64,000 nucleotides of DNA from Streptomyces sp. 6-11-2 (GCF_006540305.1 NZ_BJOR01000001.1:2542001-2606000); one strand, 5' to 3'; numbered from the stretch's first letter, positions 51,300 to 60,484 are shown. The notes: generated from the sequence alone by a model not told the origin. Made by a program: numbers and translations.

Positions 51300-52844
51300 C
51301 TACTGGAGCGGGCCGGTGACGGTCTCGGCCGCCGCGACGAGCCGGCCGTCCCCCACGAAGGCGTCCGCGGCGGCGAGGTCGGGCGCGAGGAAGCGGTCCG
51401 GGCCCGGTCCCTCCACCCCCGCCTCGCGGGCGGCGTCGATGACCGCCCGGCTCGCCGGAGCCGGGGCCAGGCCCTCGCGCAGCTGAACGGCGCGCGCGGC
51501 GGCGTACAGCTCGATCGCGATGATCCGGTTCAGGTTGCCGACGGCCGTGCGCAGCTTGCGCGCCGCCGACCAGCCCATGGAGACGTGGTCCTCCTGCATG
51601 GCGGAGGACGGGATGGAGTCGGCGGACGCCGGTACGGCGAGCCGCTTCATCTCGCTGACCAGCGCGGCCTGCGTGTACTGGGCGATCATCAGGCCCGAGT
51701 CGACGCCGGCGTCGTCGGCGAGGAACGGCGGCAGGCCGTGGCTGCGGTTCTTGTCGAGCAGCCGGTCGGTACGGCGCTCGGCGATCGAGCCGAGGTCGGC
51801 GGCGGCGATGGCGAGGAAGTCCAGCACGTAGGCGACCGGGGCGCCGTGGAAGTTGCCGTTGGACTCCACCCGGCCGTCGGGCAGGACGACGGGGTTGTCC
51901 ACGGCGGAGGCGAGTTCCCGCTCGGCGACCAGCCGGGCGTACGCGAGGGTGTCCCGGCCGGCGCCGGCGACCTGCGGGGCGCACCGCACGGAGTAGGCGT
52001 CCTGGACGCGGGGCGCGTCGCCCTGGTGGTGCCCGGTGAGGCCGGAGCCCTTGAGCACGGCCAGCATGTTGGCGGCGGAGGCGCCCTGTCCCGGGTGCGG
52101 GCGGATGGCGTGCAGCTCGGGGGCGAGGACCTTGTCCGTGCCGAGCAGCGCTTCCAGGCTGAGGGCGGCGGTGATGTCGGCGGACTTGTACAGGGTGTCG
52201 AGGTCGGCGAGGGCCATGATCAGCATGCCGAGCATGCCGTCGGTGCCGTTGAGGAGGGCCAGGCCCTCCTTCTCGCGCAGTTCGACGGGCCGGATGCCGT
52301 GCTCGGCGAGCAGCTCGGCGGCGGGGCGTACGGCGCCGTCGGGGCCCTCCGCGTCGCCCTCGCCCATGAGCGTGAGGGCGCAGTGGGACAGCGGGGCGAG
52401 GTCGCCGGAGCAGCCGAGGGAGCCGTACTCGTGCACGACCGGGGTGATGCCGGCGTTGAGCACGTCGGCCATGGTCTGCGCGACCTCGGGACGTACGCCG
52501 GTGTGCCCGGAGCACACGGTCTTCAGCCGCAGGAACATCAGCGCCCGCACGACCTCGCGCTCGACCCGCGGGCCCATGCCGGCGGCGTGCGAGCGGACGA
52601 TGTTGCGCTGGAGCTGGGTGCGCAGCTCCTGGCTGATGTGCCGGGTCGCCAGGGCTCCGAAGCCGGTGCTGACGCCGTAGACGGGCTCGGGCTTGGCCGC
52701 CAGCGCGTCCACGATCTCCCGGGCCGCCGTGAGGGCCGCCACCGCCTCGTCGGAGAGCTCGATACGGGCGCCGCCGCGCGCCACGGCGAGAACGTCGGAC
52801 GCGGTGACCCCCGACGTCCCCACCACCACAGTATGCATATCCAT
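51300..52844 (-). CDS. hutH: Histidine ammonia-lyase
   Basis: First step of histidine degradation: histidine to urocanate plus ammonia. The 514-aa product contains YGVSTGFGALATR and the MIO-cofactor loop GSLGCSGDLAPLSH; the central domain includes DAYSVRCAPQVAGA and the C-terminal RSHGLPPFL. The MIO tripeptide here is Cys-Ser-Gly (145-147) rather than the common Ala-Ser-Gly. Actinobacterial enzymes are known to differ at this position as I recall, and chemistry is compatible. ATG at 52844 starts MDMHTVVVGTSG, as in relatives. Convergent with the sortase substrate gene. Confidence 0.95.
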   Translation of the reverse strand: MDMHTVVVGTSGVTASDVLAVARGGARIELSDEAVAALTAAREIVDALAAKPEPVYGVSTGFGALATRHISQELRTQLQRNIVRSHAAGMGPRVEREVVRALMFLRLKTVCSGHTGVRPEVAQTMADVLNAGITPVVHEYGSLGCSGDLAPLSHCALTLMGEGDAEGPDGAVRPAAELLAEHGIRPVELREKEGLALLNGTDGMLGMLIMALADLDTLYKSADITAALSLEALLGTDKVLAPELHAIRPHPGQGASAANMLAVLKGSGLTGHHQGDAPRVQDAYSVRCAPQVAGAGRDTLAYARLVAERELASAVDNPVVLPDGRVESNGNFHGAPVAYVLDFLAIAAADLGSIAERRTDRLLDKNRSHGLPPFLADDAGVDSGLMIAQYTQAALVSEMKRLAVPASADSIPSSAMQEDHVSMGWSAARKLRTAVGNLNRIIAIELYAAARAVQLREGLAPAPASRAVIDAAREAGVEGPGPDRFLAPDLAAADAFVGDGRLVAAAETVTGPLQ

Positions 52845-52944
52845 ATTCAGGAGCGTACGCAGTGAATGCGAAGATGTCACTAGTGGATGCCGGGAGTGAC
52901 TCTTACAACTCGCGGCCCGAACACGCCTGAACACCCGGCGCCGC

Positions 52945-54096
52945 TCAGGGCCTGCGGCCGCGGAAGCGGCGCCGCTCCACCGGGGCCTCCGGCACGGGCG
53001 GGGGCGCGTCGACGAGACGGACGACCGGGTCCTGCGCGCCCTCACGACCGGCGACCACGGGCCGGTCGGCGCGCAGCGCCTTCGCCCGGTACTGGGCGGC
53101 GTCGGCGAGCCGGAACAGCCGCCGGGCCGACGGTACCGGCCGGATCGCGTGCTCGGTCGAGGCCACCCCGCAGGCGACGCCCTCGCCCAGCTCCAGCTCG
53201 GCCGCGCGCCGGCACAGCTCGTCGGCCGCCTTGATCACGTCGTCGGCCGAGGGGCCCACCGCGACCAGGCAGAACTCGTCGCCGCCGAGCCGTGCCACGA
53301 GGGCGCCGGGCACCATCGCGCCGCACAGCGACAGCACGGAGCCGAACCGTTCGAGGAGCCGGTCGCCGACGGCGTGGCCGAGGGTGTCGTTGACCTGTTT
53401 GAGCCCGTTGAGGTCGCAGACGACGAGACTGACGACGACGCCGTCCGCGCGGTGGCGCTCGATCGCCTCGTCGAGCATCACGTCGACGGCACGGCGGTTG
53501 GCGAGCCCGGTCAGCGCGTCCGTGAACGCCAGCCTGCGGGCCTCCTCCAGCCGCTCGCTCTGAGCGAGCCCGGCGGCGACCACGGCCGCCAGCACGGTGG
53601 CGAAGTCGGCGTCGGAGCGGCCGAAGAGGGGGGTGCCGACCGGACGGGCTACGTAGAGCTCTCCCCAGGCGCGTCCGTGCTGCACGATCGGCGCGACCAC
53701 GCAGCAGCCGCGCCCGCGCCTGCGCAGCGCGGCGACACGCTGATGGCTGTAGCCGGGGTGGCCCGCGGCCGCGCCGTCGGCGGTCTCCACCCAGGCGTCG
53801 GGTTCACCGCCCGAGGCCCACCGCTCGTGCAGGAACTCGGTGATCTCCGGGAACTGGTGCACCGGGTAGGCCTCGTTCTCCGGGAACTCCTCCTCTTCCG
53901 GTGCCCGGTCCCCCACGTTCACCAGGACCCGCAGCCGGCCGTGCTCGCGCTCCCACGTCGAGAGCGCGGCGAAGCTCCCCTCCAGCGCCCGGCACGCACC
54001 GAGCGCCGCCGCCCGCCACGACTCACGCGAGGTCTGCGCCGCGGCCATCCCCTGCGCCAACGCCACGACGTCCGCCAGACGCCTGTTCTCGCCCAT
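52945..54096 (-). CDS. GAF-GGDEF diguanylate cyclase
   Basis: A 383-aa soluble signalling protein. A GAF-type sensor domain spans about residues 20-185 (SWRAAALGACRALEGSFAAL ... CCVVAPIVQHGRAWGELYVA). A GGDEF domain follows, with FTDALTGLANRR, VVCDLNGLKQVNDTLGHAVG and the signature LGGDEFCLV near 268-276. It makes cyclic di-GMP, which controls development in Streptomyces through BldD. The RxxD inhibitory site usually five residues before GGDEF is missing (GALVARLGGDEF), so product inhibition may be weak. ATG at 54096, or GTG at 54099. It may be the S. coelicolor CdgE counterpart (from memory). Confidence 0.9.
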   Translation of the reverse strand: MGENRRLADVVALAQGMAAAQTSRESWRAAALGACRALEGSFAALSTWEREHGRLRVLVNVGDRAPEEEEFPENEAYPVHQFPEITEFLHERWASGGEPDAWVETADGAAAGHPGYSHQRVAALRRRGRGCCVVAPIVQHGRAWGELYVARPVGTPLFGRSDADFATVLAAVVAAGLAQSERLEEARRLAFTDALTGLANRRAVDVMLDEAIERHRADGVVVSLVVCDLNGLKQVNDTLGHAVGDRLLERFGSVLSLCGAMVPGALVARLGGDEFCLVAVGPSADDVIKAADELCRRAAELELGEGVACGVASTEHAIRPVPSARRLFRLADAAQYRAKALRADRPVVAGREGAQDPVVRLVDAPPPVPEAPVERRRFRGRRP

Positions 54097-54817
54097 CACC
54101 CCAGGCTAGGGATGTTTCAGATGAATCGAGACATTGGCCCACCCGCCAGTGCGCCGCAGACAGCTCCCGCAGGTCACCGCAACCCCAGACGGGCCCGCGC
54201 CCCTGAGCCAGAGGGACCCGACACGGGCCCACACCCCCGGGCCAGAGGGACCCGATACGGGCCCACGCCCCCGGGCCAGAGGGACCCGATACGGGCCCAC
54301 GCCCCCGGGTCAGAGGGATCCCGCACGGACCCATGCACCCCCCCCCGGCCCGCAGGACCCGACACGGGCTCACGCGCCCCCGGACGCGCGAGACACGGCG
54401 CCCCTCCTCGGTCAGGTGTGGCTCGCCGAGCGGCTCGCCGAGCGCGGTGGCCACGTGGCCCGGCGGTCACGGCGGACGGCAGGCGCGGAGCCGCGGGCCG
54501 CCCGGGCCCAGTGGCGGCGCGCGCCTCTTCCGGCCGGCGCGCGGCACGGCTGCCGACAGTCGCGGGGACTGCTGCCCCCCCCGTTACCGTTTTCGTGGCT
54601 CCGCAATGGGGCCTCCGGCCTTCGGGTCCGGCATGACTTCCCCCTCCTGTTGTCGATGATCCGGGGGGTGGTGTCACCGGATCCGGAGGCATCGACGGAC
54701 CGCTGATGAGGGGCTTGAGCACCGGCTTCACGCGAGCCGGATGAGCTCTCCGTAACGTGGATGTGGCAGCTCGGTGCCCTGGCAGGCCGGACGAAAGCGT
54801 GATGGAGGGGCTTGCAC
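54097..54817. other. Repeat-rich gap between the GGDEF gene and IS110
   Basis: About 720 bp without a supportable host gene. The left half holds 34-bp tandem repeats. A poly-C run (54338-54346) follows. From about 54650 the DNA contains inverted repeats and ends in the ribosome site of the transposase. The right part probably belongs to the IS110 element; its left border is not resolved. Confidence 0.6.
54191..54326. repeat. 34-bp direct tandem repeats, four copies plus a degraded fifth
   Basis: Units start at 54191, 54225, 54259 and 54293, each 34 bp and differing at a few positions (GGGCCCACGCCCCCGGGCCA... is the core). A fifth, interrupted unit follows at 54327. Spacer-less direct repetition argues against CRISPR. 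The array lies close to the IS110 element. Confidence 0.85.
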
Positions 54818-56030
54818 GTGATCGACACCGGCGACATCGACATCTTCCTCGGCCTGGACGTCGGAAAGGGCGAACATCACGCCACCGCCGTCACCCCGGC
54901 CGGAACGAAAGCGTTCGACAAGCGGCTGCCCAACACCGAGCCCAAGCTCCGCGAGCTGTTCGCCAAACTCCAGGCCAAGCACGGAACCGTACTGGTCGTG
55001 GTCGACCAGCCGGCCTCGATCGGCGCCCTGCCGCTGGCGGTTGCGAGGAATATGGGCTGCCCGGTCGCTTATCTACCCGGGCTGACGATGCGGCGGATCG
55101 CCGACCTCTACCCCGGCGAGGCCAAGACCGACGCGAAGGACGCGTTCATCATCGCGGATGCCGCCCGCGCGATGCCCCACACGCTGCGGGCGATCGACGG
55201 CGAGGACGAGACGATCGCCGAGCTGGAGATGATCGTCGGGTTCGACGACGACCTGGCCGGCGAGGCCACCCGGGTCGCCAACCGGCTTCACGGCCTGCTC
55301 ACCCAGATCCATCCCTCGCTGGAACGGGTGCTGGGGCCGCGCCTGCAGCACCCAGCCGTCCTGACCCTGCTGGAGCGGTTCGGGTCTCCAGCCCAGATCC
55401 GCAAGGCAGGGCGGCGGCGCCTGGTCACGCTGCTGCGGCCGAAGGCACCGAGAATGGCCGAGCGGCTGATCGAGGACATCTTCACCGCCCTCGACGAGCA
55501 GACCGTGACGGTCCCGGGCACCAACGCTGCTGCACTGATCGTCCCGAGCCTCGCCGCGTCACTGACGGCCGTCCTTGACCAGCGGAAACTGCTGGCCGGG
55601 CGGATCGAGGAACTCCTGGGGGCCCACCCTCTTTCGAAAGTCCTGACGTCGATGCCAGGAGTCGGCGTCAGGACCGGAGCCAGGATCCTGATCGAGGTCG
55701 GCGACGGCAGCACGTTTCCGACCGCTGGCCACCTTGCCGCCTACGCAGGTCTCGCCCCGGCGACCCGCAGCTCAGGTTCCTCGATCCGCGGCGAACAGCC
55801 CTCCCGACGAGGAAACAAGCAGCTCAAACGGGCCTTCTTCCTCTCCGCGTTCGCCGCCCTGGGCGACCCAGCCTCGCGGGTCTACTACGACAAGAAGATC
55901 GCCCAGGGCAAGCACCACACCCAAGCCCTGCTCTGCCTCGCCAGACGCCGGGCCGACGTCCTCTTCGCGATGCTCCGTGACGGCACCTTCTACGAACCCC
56001 AACCCGCCGCGGCCAGGTGAGGGTTCAGAC
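54640..56030 (+). mobile_element. IS110-family insertion element, borders estimated
   Basis: Defined by the intact DEDD transposase. IS110 elements have no terminal inverted repeats and generate no conventional target duplication, so borders cannot be read from a single copy. The start given here includes the structured upstream DNA; the end is placed between the transposase stop (56020) and the 3' end of the next gene (56041). Confidence 0.6.
54818..56020 (+). CDS. IS110-family transposase (DEDD recombinase)
   Basis: The 400-aa product has an N-terminal RuvC-like DEDD domain: IFLGLDVGKGEHHATAV (first Asp), VVDQPASIG, and EAKTDAKDAFIIAD near residue 105. The C-terminal Tnp_20/helix-hairpin region reads TSMPGVGVRTGARILIEVGD, LAAYAGLAPATRSSG and RRGNKQLKRAFF, with the conserved Ser in RSSGSSIRG. 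GTG at 54818 is preferred because GGAGGGG lies 7 bases upstream; TTG at 54812 would be too close to it. The frame is intact, so the element may be active. Confidence 0.95.
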   Translation: MIDTGDIDIFLGLDVGKGEHHATAVTPAGTKAFDKRLPNTEPKLRELFAKLQAKHGTVLVVVDQPASIGALPLAVARNMGCPVAYLPGLTMRRIADLYPGEAKTDAKDAFIIADAARAMPHTLRAIDGEDETIAELEMIVGFDDDLAGEATRVANRLHGLLTQIHPSLERVLGPRLQHPAVLTLLERFGSPAQIRKAGRRRLVTLLRPKAPRMAERLIEDIFTALDEQTVTVPGTNAAALIVPSLAASLTAVLDQRKLLAGRIEELLGAHPLSKVLTSMPGVGVRTGARILIEVGDGSTFPTAGHLAAYAGLAPATRSSGSSIRGEQPSRRGNKQLKRAFFLSAFAALGDPASRVYYDKKIAQGKHHTQALLCLARRRADVLFAMLRDGTFYEPQPAAAR

Positions 56031-56040
56031 CACCGATCAG

Positions 56041-56274
56041 TTAGTCCTCCGGCCGAAGCCGCCGACGAGCGGCCTCGAGCCGCTGGTCATAGTCAGGCGC
56101 GAACAGCTCGGGAAGCGCTTTGTCCAGCGTTCCGGCTATCCGATGCATCGGTGCCCAGACCGCCGGATCGTCGACAACGCGACTGAGGTCTGTCATCTGC
56201 AGCTTCTCCAGCCAGTGCGACAGCACCAGTGCCTCGTCGCTCGTGAGCTTGATCGTCACCTGGCTATCACCCAT
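56041..56274 (-). CDS. Small conserved hypothetical protein
   Basis: A 77-aa acidic protein (MGDSQVTIKLTSDEALVLSH at the start, then DPAVWAPMHRIAGTLDKALP), soluble, mostly helical. Similar short proteins are common in Streptomyces but I cannot assign a function. ATG at 56274 has a GGGGGTG stretch upstream. Its stop (TAA) is only 21 bp from the transposase stop, so the IS element landed next to its 3' end. Confidence 0.65.
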   Translation of the reverse strand: MGDSQVTIKLTSDEALVLSHWLEKLQMTDLSRVVDDPAVWAPMHRIAGTLDKALPELFAPDYDQRLEAARRRLRPED

Positions 56275-56541
56275 GCACACCCCCACGACTCGGCCTCCGC
56301 ACCCGACCACACGAACTTACTGGCCCGGACCTTGACCAAACACATAGGGGCACCCCCCCCCCCGGCTCGGCCCGCACAGCCACCACCCGCCGACCACAGC
56401 GCCGGGCAGCCGCAACCCCGCCGGCACGGCAGTCGCACGGACCGGCAGCCACGGCGGACGTGGGGCCGCGGGCCGTCCGCGCTCAGCGGTGGCTCCCGCC
56501 TTCTCCGGACGGCGTGGGGTGCGGGCCTCGCGAGGGGGTGG
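56275..56541. other. 267-bp gap with a poly-C run
   Basis: Holds an 11-base C run at 56353-56363 and very GC-rich sequence; the promoter of the 56041 gene must lie at its left end. No coding region supported. Confidence 0.45.
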
Positions 56542-57336
56542 CTACTCTCCCGGCCAGTGCGGGGGACGCTTTTCGTTGAAGGCTGCCACTCCCTCCGCGC
56601 GGTCCGCGGAGAAGGCGACCGAGCGCCAGGCCGCGTCCTCGACCTCCAGGCCGGCCCGCAGGTCGAGGCCGTGTCCGAGTCGCAGGGCACGCTTGGCGGC
56701 GCGCAGTCCGACCGGCGAGTTCGCCGCCATCCGGGAGGCCAGCTCCAGGGCCTCCTCGCGGTCCCGGCCCTCGTCCACCAGGCGGTCCACGAGGCCCAGC
56801 CCGGCCGCCTCCGGCGCCTCCAGCCGACGCGCCGTGAAGATCAGCTCGGCCGCCCGCGCGGCGCCCACCCGCCGGGGCAGCAGCTGCGTACCGCCGCCAC
56901 CGGGGATCACCCCCACCGAGACCTCGGGCAGCCCCACCACGGCCGTACGGTCGGCCACGATCACGTCGCAGGACAGGGCCAGCTCGAAGCCCCCGCCGAG
57001 CGCGAACCCGTGCACCGCGGCGATCGTCGGCATCGGCAGCTCCAGTACGCCGGTGTACGCCGCGCGCGCGACCGGGCGCTGGCGCACCAGGTCGGCGTCG
57101 CTGAAGGAGTTGCGCTCCTTCAGGTCGGCCCCGACGCAGAACGCCCGCTCGTGCGAGGACGTCAGGACGACCACGCGCGCGTCCGGGTCGGCGGCGAGCG
57201 CCGCACACGCCCCGGCGATCGACCGGGCCATGTCCGTGGACACGGCGTTCATCGCCTTGGGCCGGTCCAGGACGAGCTCCGCGACGTAGTCGTGCCGCCG
57301 CACCAGCACGAACTCGCCGAACCGCTCCTCACTCAT
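56542..57336 (-). CDS. Enoyl-CoA hydratase/isomerase family protein
   Basis: A 264-aa crotonase-fold enzyme of fatty-acid or branched-chain metabolism. The oxyanion-hole residues lie in SSHERAFCVGADLKER and AAVHGFALGGGFELALSCD. The catalytic Glu region is VVGLPEVSVGVIPGGGGTQ, followed by LVDEGRDREEALELASRMA. Family length is normal. ATG at 57336 is preceded by AGGAGGGTGTC. The particular CoA substrate is not deducible. Confidence 0.93.
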   Translation of the reverse strand: MSEERFGEFVLVRRHDYVAELVLDRPKAMNAVSTDMARSIAGACAALAADPDARVVVLTSSHERAFCVGADLKERNSFSDADLVRQRPVARAAYTGVLELPMPTIAAVHGFALGGGFELALSCDVIVADRTAVVGLPEVSVGVIPGGGGTQLLPRRVGAARAAELIFTARRLEAPEAAGLGLVDRLVDEGRDREEALELASRMAANSPVGLRAAKRALRLGHGLDLRAGLEVEDAAWRSVAFSADRAEGVAAFNEKRPPHWPGE

Positions 57337-57563
57337 GACACCCTCCTGGTTAACGCGGGTTAACAAGAAACCAGCCCCGATCATCGCAGCAGGGACCGCA
57401 CCGGGGAAAGGGCGGACGGTGCACAGGCGCGGCCCCGTTGTCGAGACCCGGCACCCCGTTCGAGTGACATCCCCGGCGAACCCCCACCGAATCCCTATGA
57501 GAGCGCATAACGTGCCTCCGCCATGGCGCATCGGGGGGCGCGAGCGCATCGGGGAGGACGGCG

Positions 57564-58301
57564 ATGACGACGCACACAGCCACAGTCCGGCAGGACGGCG
57601 ACAAGAACGACGGCAAGAAGTACGACAACGGCGATCATGCCGACAGCACCGACATAGGCGCCGACGCCACGGCGGAGGAGACCACCGGCACATGGACGCG
57701 GCCCTGGGGCCCCCGTGCCCGCGGACGGCACCGCAGGCGCCGGCCCCGCAAGGCGCTGCTGGCCGCCGGAGGGCTCGCGGTGGCCGCCGGTGTGCTGAGC
57801 CTCGTACGGCTGACGCCCGAGTCCGGGCCGGGCGGCCCGCGCGCCGCGGAGGCCGAACCCCACGCGGCCCCGGACCACGGCTCGGGCCGCTCCGCCGGAA
57901 CCCCCGTCGGCGCCTCCGCCACGACCGGGTCCGGTCCGGCGACCGCGCCCCCGGCGACCGTCGCCCTGGACGGGGTGAGCACCGCACCGGTCCCGGACGG
58001 AAGCGCCGTACCGATGGCGTCCCCGTCCGCGGCGGCGGCCACCACGGAACCCTCGGCGCTCCCGCAGACCACGACCGTTCCCACGGCAGCGCTCCCCGAG
58101 GACACTGACCCGCCGGAGCATCCGGAGCATCCGGAGCCCAACGAGGCACCACGGCCGCCCGCCGGCACGGCACCGGCCCCGCGCCCCACACCGGCCCCGA
58201 GCCGGAGCACGCAGCCCCCGGCCCCGCCCTCCGGCGGGGGCGGCCTGTGCCTGCCGATCATCGGGCTGTGCGTCGGCGTCGACTCCGGTTCCGGCCGCTG
58301 A
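57564..58301 (+). CDS. Membrane-anchored Pro/Ala-rich hypothetical protein
   Basis: The 245-aa protein has a hydrophilic N-terminal 60 residues. A basic RRRRPRK cluster and a single membrane helix (ALLAAGGLAVAAGVLSLV) follow. The outside is a long disordered Ala/Pro/Thr-rich stalk, ending in GGGGLCLPIIGLCVGVDSG with a possible disulfide loop. The layout suggests a surface stalk protein. ATG at 57564 has GGGGAGGA upstream. Divergent from the enoyl-CoA hydratase gene by 227 bp and convergent with cya. Confidence 0.7.
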   Translation: MTTHTATVRQDGDKNDGKKYDNGDHADSTDIGADATAEETTGTWTRPWGPRARGRHRRRRPRKALLAAGGLAVAAGVLSLVRLTPESGPGGPRAAEAEPHAAPDHGSGRSAGTPVGASATTGSGPATAPPATVALDGVSTAPVPDGSAVPMASPSAAAATTEPSALPQTTTVPTAALPEDTDPPEHPEHPEPNEAPRPPAGTAPAPRPTPAPSRSTQPPAPPSGGGGLCLPIIGLCVGVDSGSGR

Positions 58302-58320
58302 TCCGGGCCGCGACCGCCGG

Positions 58321-59484
58321 TTACGGGGTCCCGTCGTTCCGCCGGGTGAGCAGCCAGGGCTCGACCACGCCCAGGCCGCGCACCGGGCGCTGCCACATCG
58401 GCTGAAGGGCGAACCGGTACACCGGCGGCTCCTCGCCCTCCTTCTCCGCGGCCGCCGCGGCCTCGGCCGCCTCCGCCTCGGACGCCGGGGCGTCCCCCGT
58501 GCGGATCAGTTCCTCGGCGAAGGCGCTGTCCACCAGGACGGCGTCACGCGGAGCTATCGAGGTGAGCCGGGAGGCGAGGTTGACGGTGGTGCCGAACACA
58601 TCGCCCATACGAGTGGTCACCGTGCCGAACGCCATGCCCACCCGCAGCTCCGGCATCGTCTCGTCGTGGGCCATCGTCTCGACCAGCCGCAGCGCGATGT
58701 CCGCCGCCGTACCGGCGTCGTCGGCGGCGTACAGCACCTCGTCGCCGAGCGTCTTGATGAGCCGGCCGCCGCGCGCGGCCACGAGGTCGGCCGAGGTCGT
58801 CTCGAACGCCTCGACCAGCTCGCCGAGCTCCTCCTCCTCCATGCGGCGGGTCAGCCGGGTGAAGCCGACGAGGTCCGCGAAGCCCACGGCCAGCCGCCGG
58901 TCGACCATCTCCTCGTCGTCGGCGGCCTGCACGACCCGGCCGGCCGAGGCGGCGAGCTGGCGGCGCCAGACGTAGACCAGGAACTCCTCCAGCTCGGGCA
59001 GCAGCAGCTCGACGATCGGGTACGTGACCTCGGTGCGGGTCATGCCGGGCTCGGGCGGCTCGGTCAGGCCCTCCAGGAAGGAGTCCATCTGCCATTCGGC
59101 CAGACGGGCGGTGGTCTGCCCGGTGGACCGGGCCACCTGCACCGCCATGGCCTCGCTGAGCAGCCCCGCCTCGACCAGACCGGCGAGCCGCCGCAGGGCC
59201 AGTACGTCGGCCTCCGTGAGTGCCTTGGCCTGCCCTATGTCGGCGAAGCCCATGGCCCGCCAGAAGCGGGAGGCCAGCTCCATGGAGACACCGGCGCTGC
59301 GGGCCGCCTGGAACGGGGTGTAGCGCCGCTCCGCGCCCAGGATGAGCTGTTCGAGACGCAGCGCGAGAGGGTGTCCGCCGGATTCGGCGGCGTCGGAGTC
59401 CCCCTGCTCGAGCGAGGACGGGAATGGCGGAGGCTCCTCCCGGCCGTCCGCGTCCGCGCCGGAGCCCGTGTCGTCGACGGTCAC
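58321..59484 (-). CDS. cya: Class III adenylate cyclase
   Basis: Makes cyclic AMP from ATP. The 387-aa soluble protein has a helical N-terminal regulatory domain (RYTPFQAARSAGVSMELASR, then GFADIGQAKALTEADVLALR) and a C-terminal class III cyclase domain. The latter shows AVGFADLVGFTRLTRRM (first metal Asp), RGGRLIKTLGDEVLYAADD (second), and VGMAFGTVTTRMGDVFGTTVN. It resembles the single Streptomyces Cya that signals germination and development. GTG at 59484. It lies upstream of and is oriented like birA, with a 115-bp gap. Confidence 0.92.
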   Translation of the reverse strand: MTVDDTGSGADADGREEPPPFPSSLEQGDSDAAESGGHPLALRLEQLILGAERRYTPFQAARSAGVSMELASRFWRAMGFADIGQAKALTEADVLALRRLAGLVEAGLLSEAMAVQVARSTGQTTARLAEWQMDSFLEGLTEPPEPGMTRTEVTYPIVELLLPELEEFLVYVWRRQLAASAGRVVQAADDEEMVDRRLAVGFADLVGFTRLTRRMEEEELGELVEAFETTSADLVAARGGRLIKTLGDEVLYAADDAGTAADIALRLVETMAHDETMPELRVGMAFGTVTTRMGDVFGTTVNLASRLTSIAPRDAVLVDSAFAEELIRTGDAPASEAEAAEAAAAAEKEGEEPPVYRFALQPMWQRPVRGLGVVEPWLLTRRNDGTP

Positions 59485-59599
59485 GCCTGCTGCCCTTCCG
59501 ATCTGCCACGGTCAGGTATCGACCGGCCTCAACTCTACGGCAGGTGTGCGCCAGCTCACTCCGTCAGGTCGCGCCGAGGGGGAGCCGACCGGCACCGAT

Positions 59600-60484
59600 T
59601 CACACGGGGCGCAGATGCACGATGTCGCCCGCGCCGACCGGCTCCTGCACCCCTGCCTCCGTGGCGATGACCAGCCGGCCGTCGCCGTCCACCGCGACCG
59701 CCTCACCCACCACCGACCGGTCGCCCGGCAGTTCCGCCCGGACCACCCGCCCGAGCGTCGCACAGCCCGCGGCGTACGTCTCCTGGAGACCGCTCGCGGC
59801 CGGATCGCCTCCCGCCGCCCGCCATCGGCCGTACCAGTCCTCCAGGGAGCGCAGGACCGCCCGCAGCAGCGGGTCGCGGTCGGTGCTCACCGCTCCGGCG
59901 AGGGCGAGGGAGCCGGCCCGCGGGACGGGAAGCTCCTCCTGCCGGAGCGTGACGTTGACCCCGACGCCGATGACCACGGCGTCCTCGCCGGCCCGCTCGG
60001 CCAGGATGCCGCCGGCCTTGCGTTCCTCATCGCCGACGGTCACCAGCAGGTCGTTCGGCCACTTCAGCGCCGTATCGACCCCGGCGGCCCGGGACAGGCC
60101 CGTGGCCACCGCGACCCCGGTGAGCAGCGGCAGCCAGCCCCAGCGGGCCACCGGCACCTCGCTGGGCCGCAGCAGCACCGAGAAGAACAGCCCGGAGCGG
60201 GGCGGGGCCGTCCACCGGCGGTCCAGACGGCCCCGGGCGGAGGTCTGCTCCTCGGCGACCAGGACGGCACCCTCGCCCGCCTTCCCGGCGGCGGCGCGGG
60301 CCACCAGGTCCGTGTTCGTGGAGCCCGTGCTCTGCACCACGTCCACCTCGGACCACAGCCCGTCCGCCCGTACCAGCCCGCGCCGCAGGGCCCCGGCGTT
60401 CAGGGGCGGGCGGTCCAGGTCGGACCAGCGGCTGCCGTGCGGCACGTTGTCGGGGTTGTCGTCTGCTGCATCTCGGGGCGTCAT
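59600..60484 (-). CDS. birA: Biotin-[acetyl-CoA-carboxylase] ligase
   Basis: Attaches biotin to the carrier protein of acyl-CoA carboxylases. The 294-aa product lacks the DNA-binding domain of E. coli BirA (monofunctional type). It shows the biotin-binding QSTGSTNTDLVARAAAGK (STNT), the phosphate-binding SARGRLDRRW (GRGRRGR-like), LKWPNDLLV and KAGGILAE, and a C-terminal SH3-like domain. ATG at 60484. It is divergent from pccB by 111 bp, a sensible pairing since biotinylation supports this carboxylase. Confidence 0.94.
   Translation of the reverse strand: MTPRDAADDNPDNVPHGSRWSDLDRPPLNAGALRRGLVRADGLWSEVDVVQSTGSTNTDLVARAAAGKAGEGAVLVAEEQTSARGRLDRRWTAPPRSGLFFSVLLRPSEVPVARWGWLPLLTGVAVATGLSRAAGVDTALKWPNDLLVTVGDEERKAGGILAERAGEDAVVIGVGVNVTLRQEELPVPRAGSLALAGAVSTDRDPLLRAVLRSLEDWYGRWRAAGGDPAASGLQETYAAGCATLGRVVRAELPGDRSVVGEAVAVDGDGRLVIATEAGVQEPVGAGDIVHLRPV

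Noticed and set aside
54191..54326. CRISPR array beside IS110
   Set aside because: The 34-bp units are directly adjacent with no spacers.
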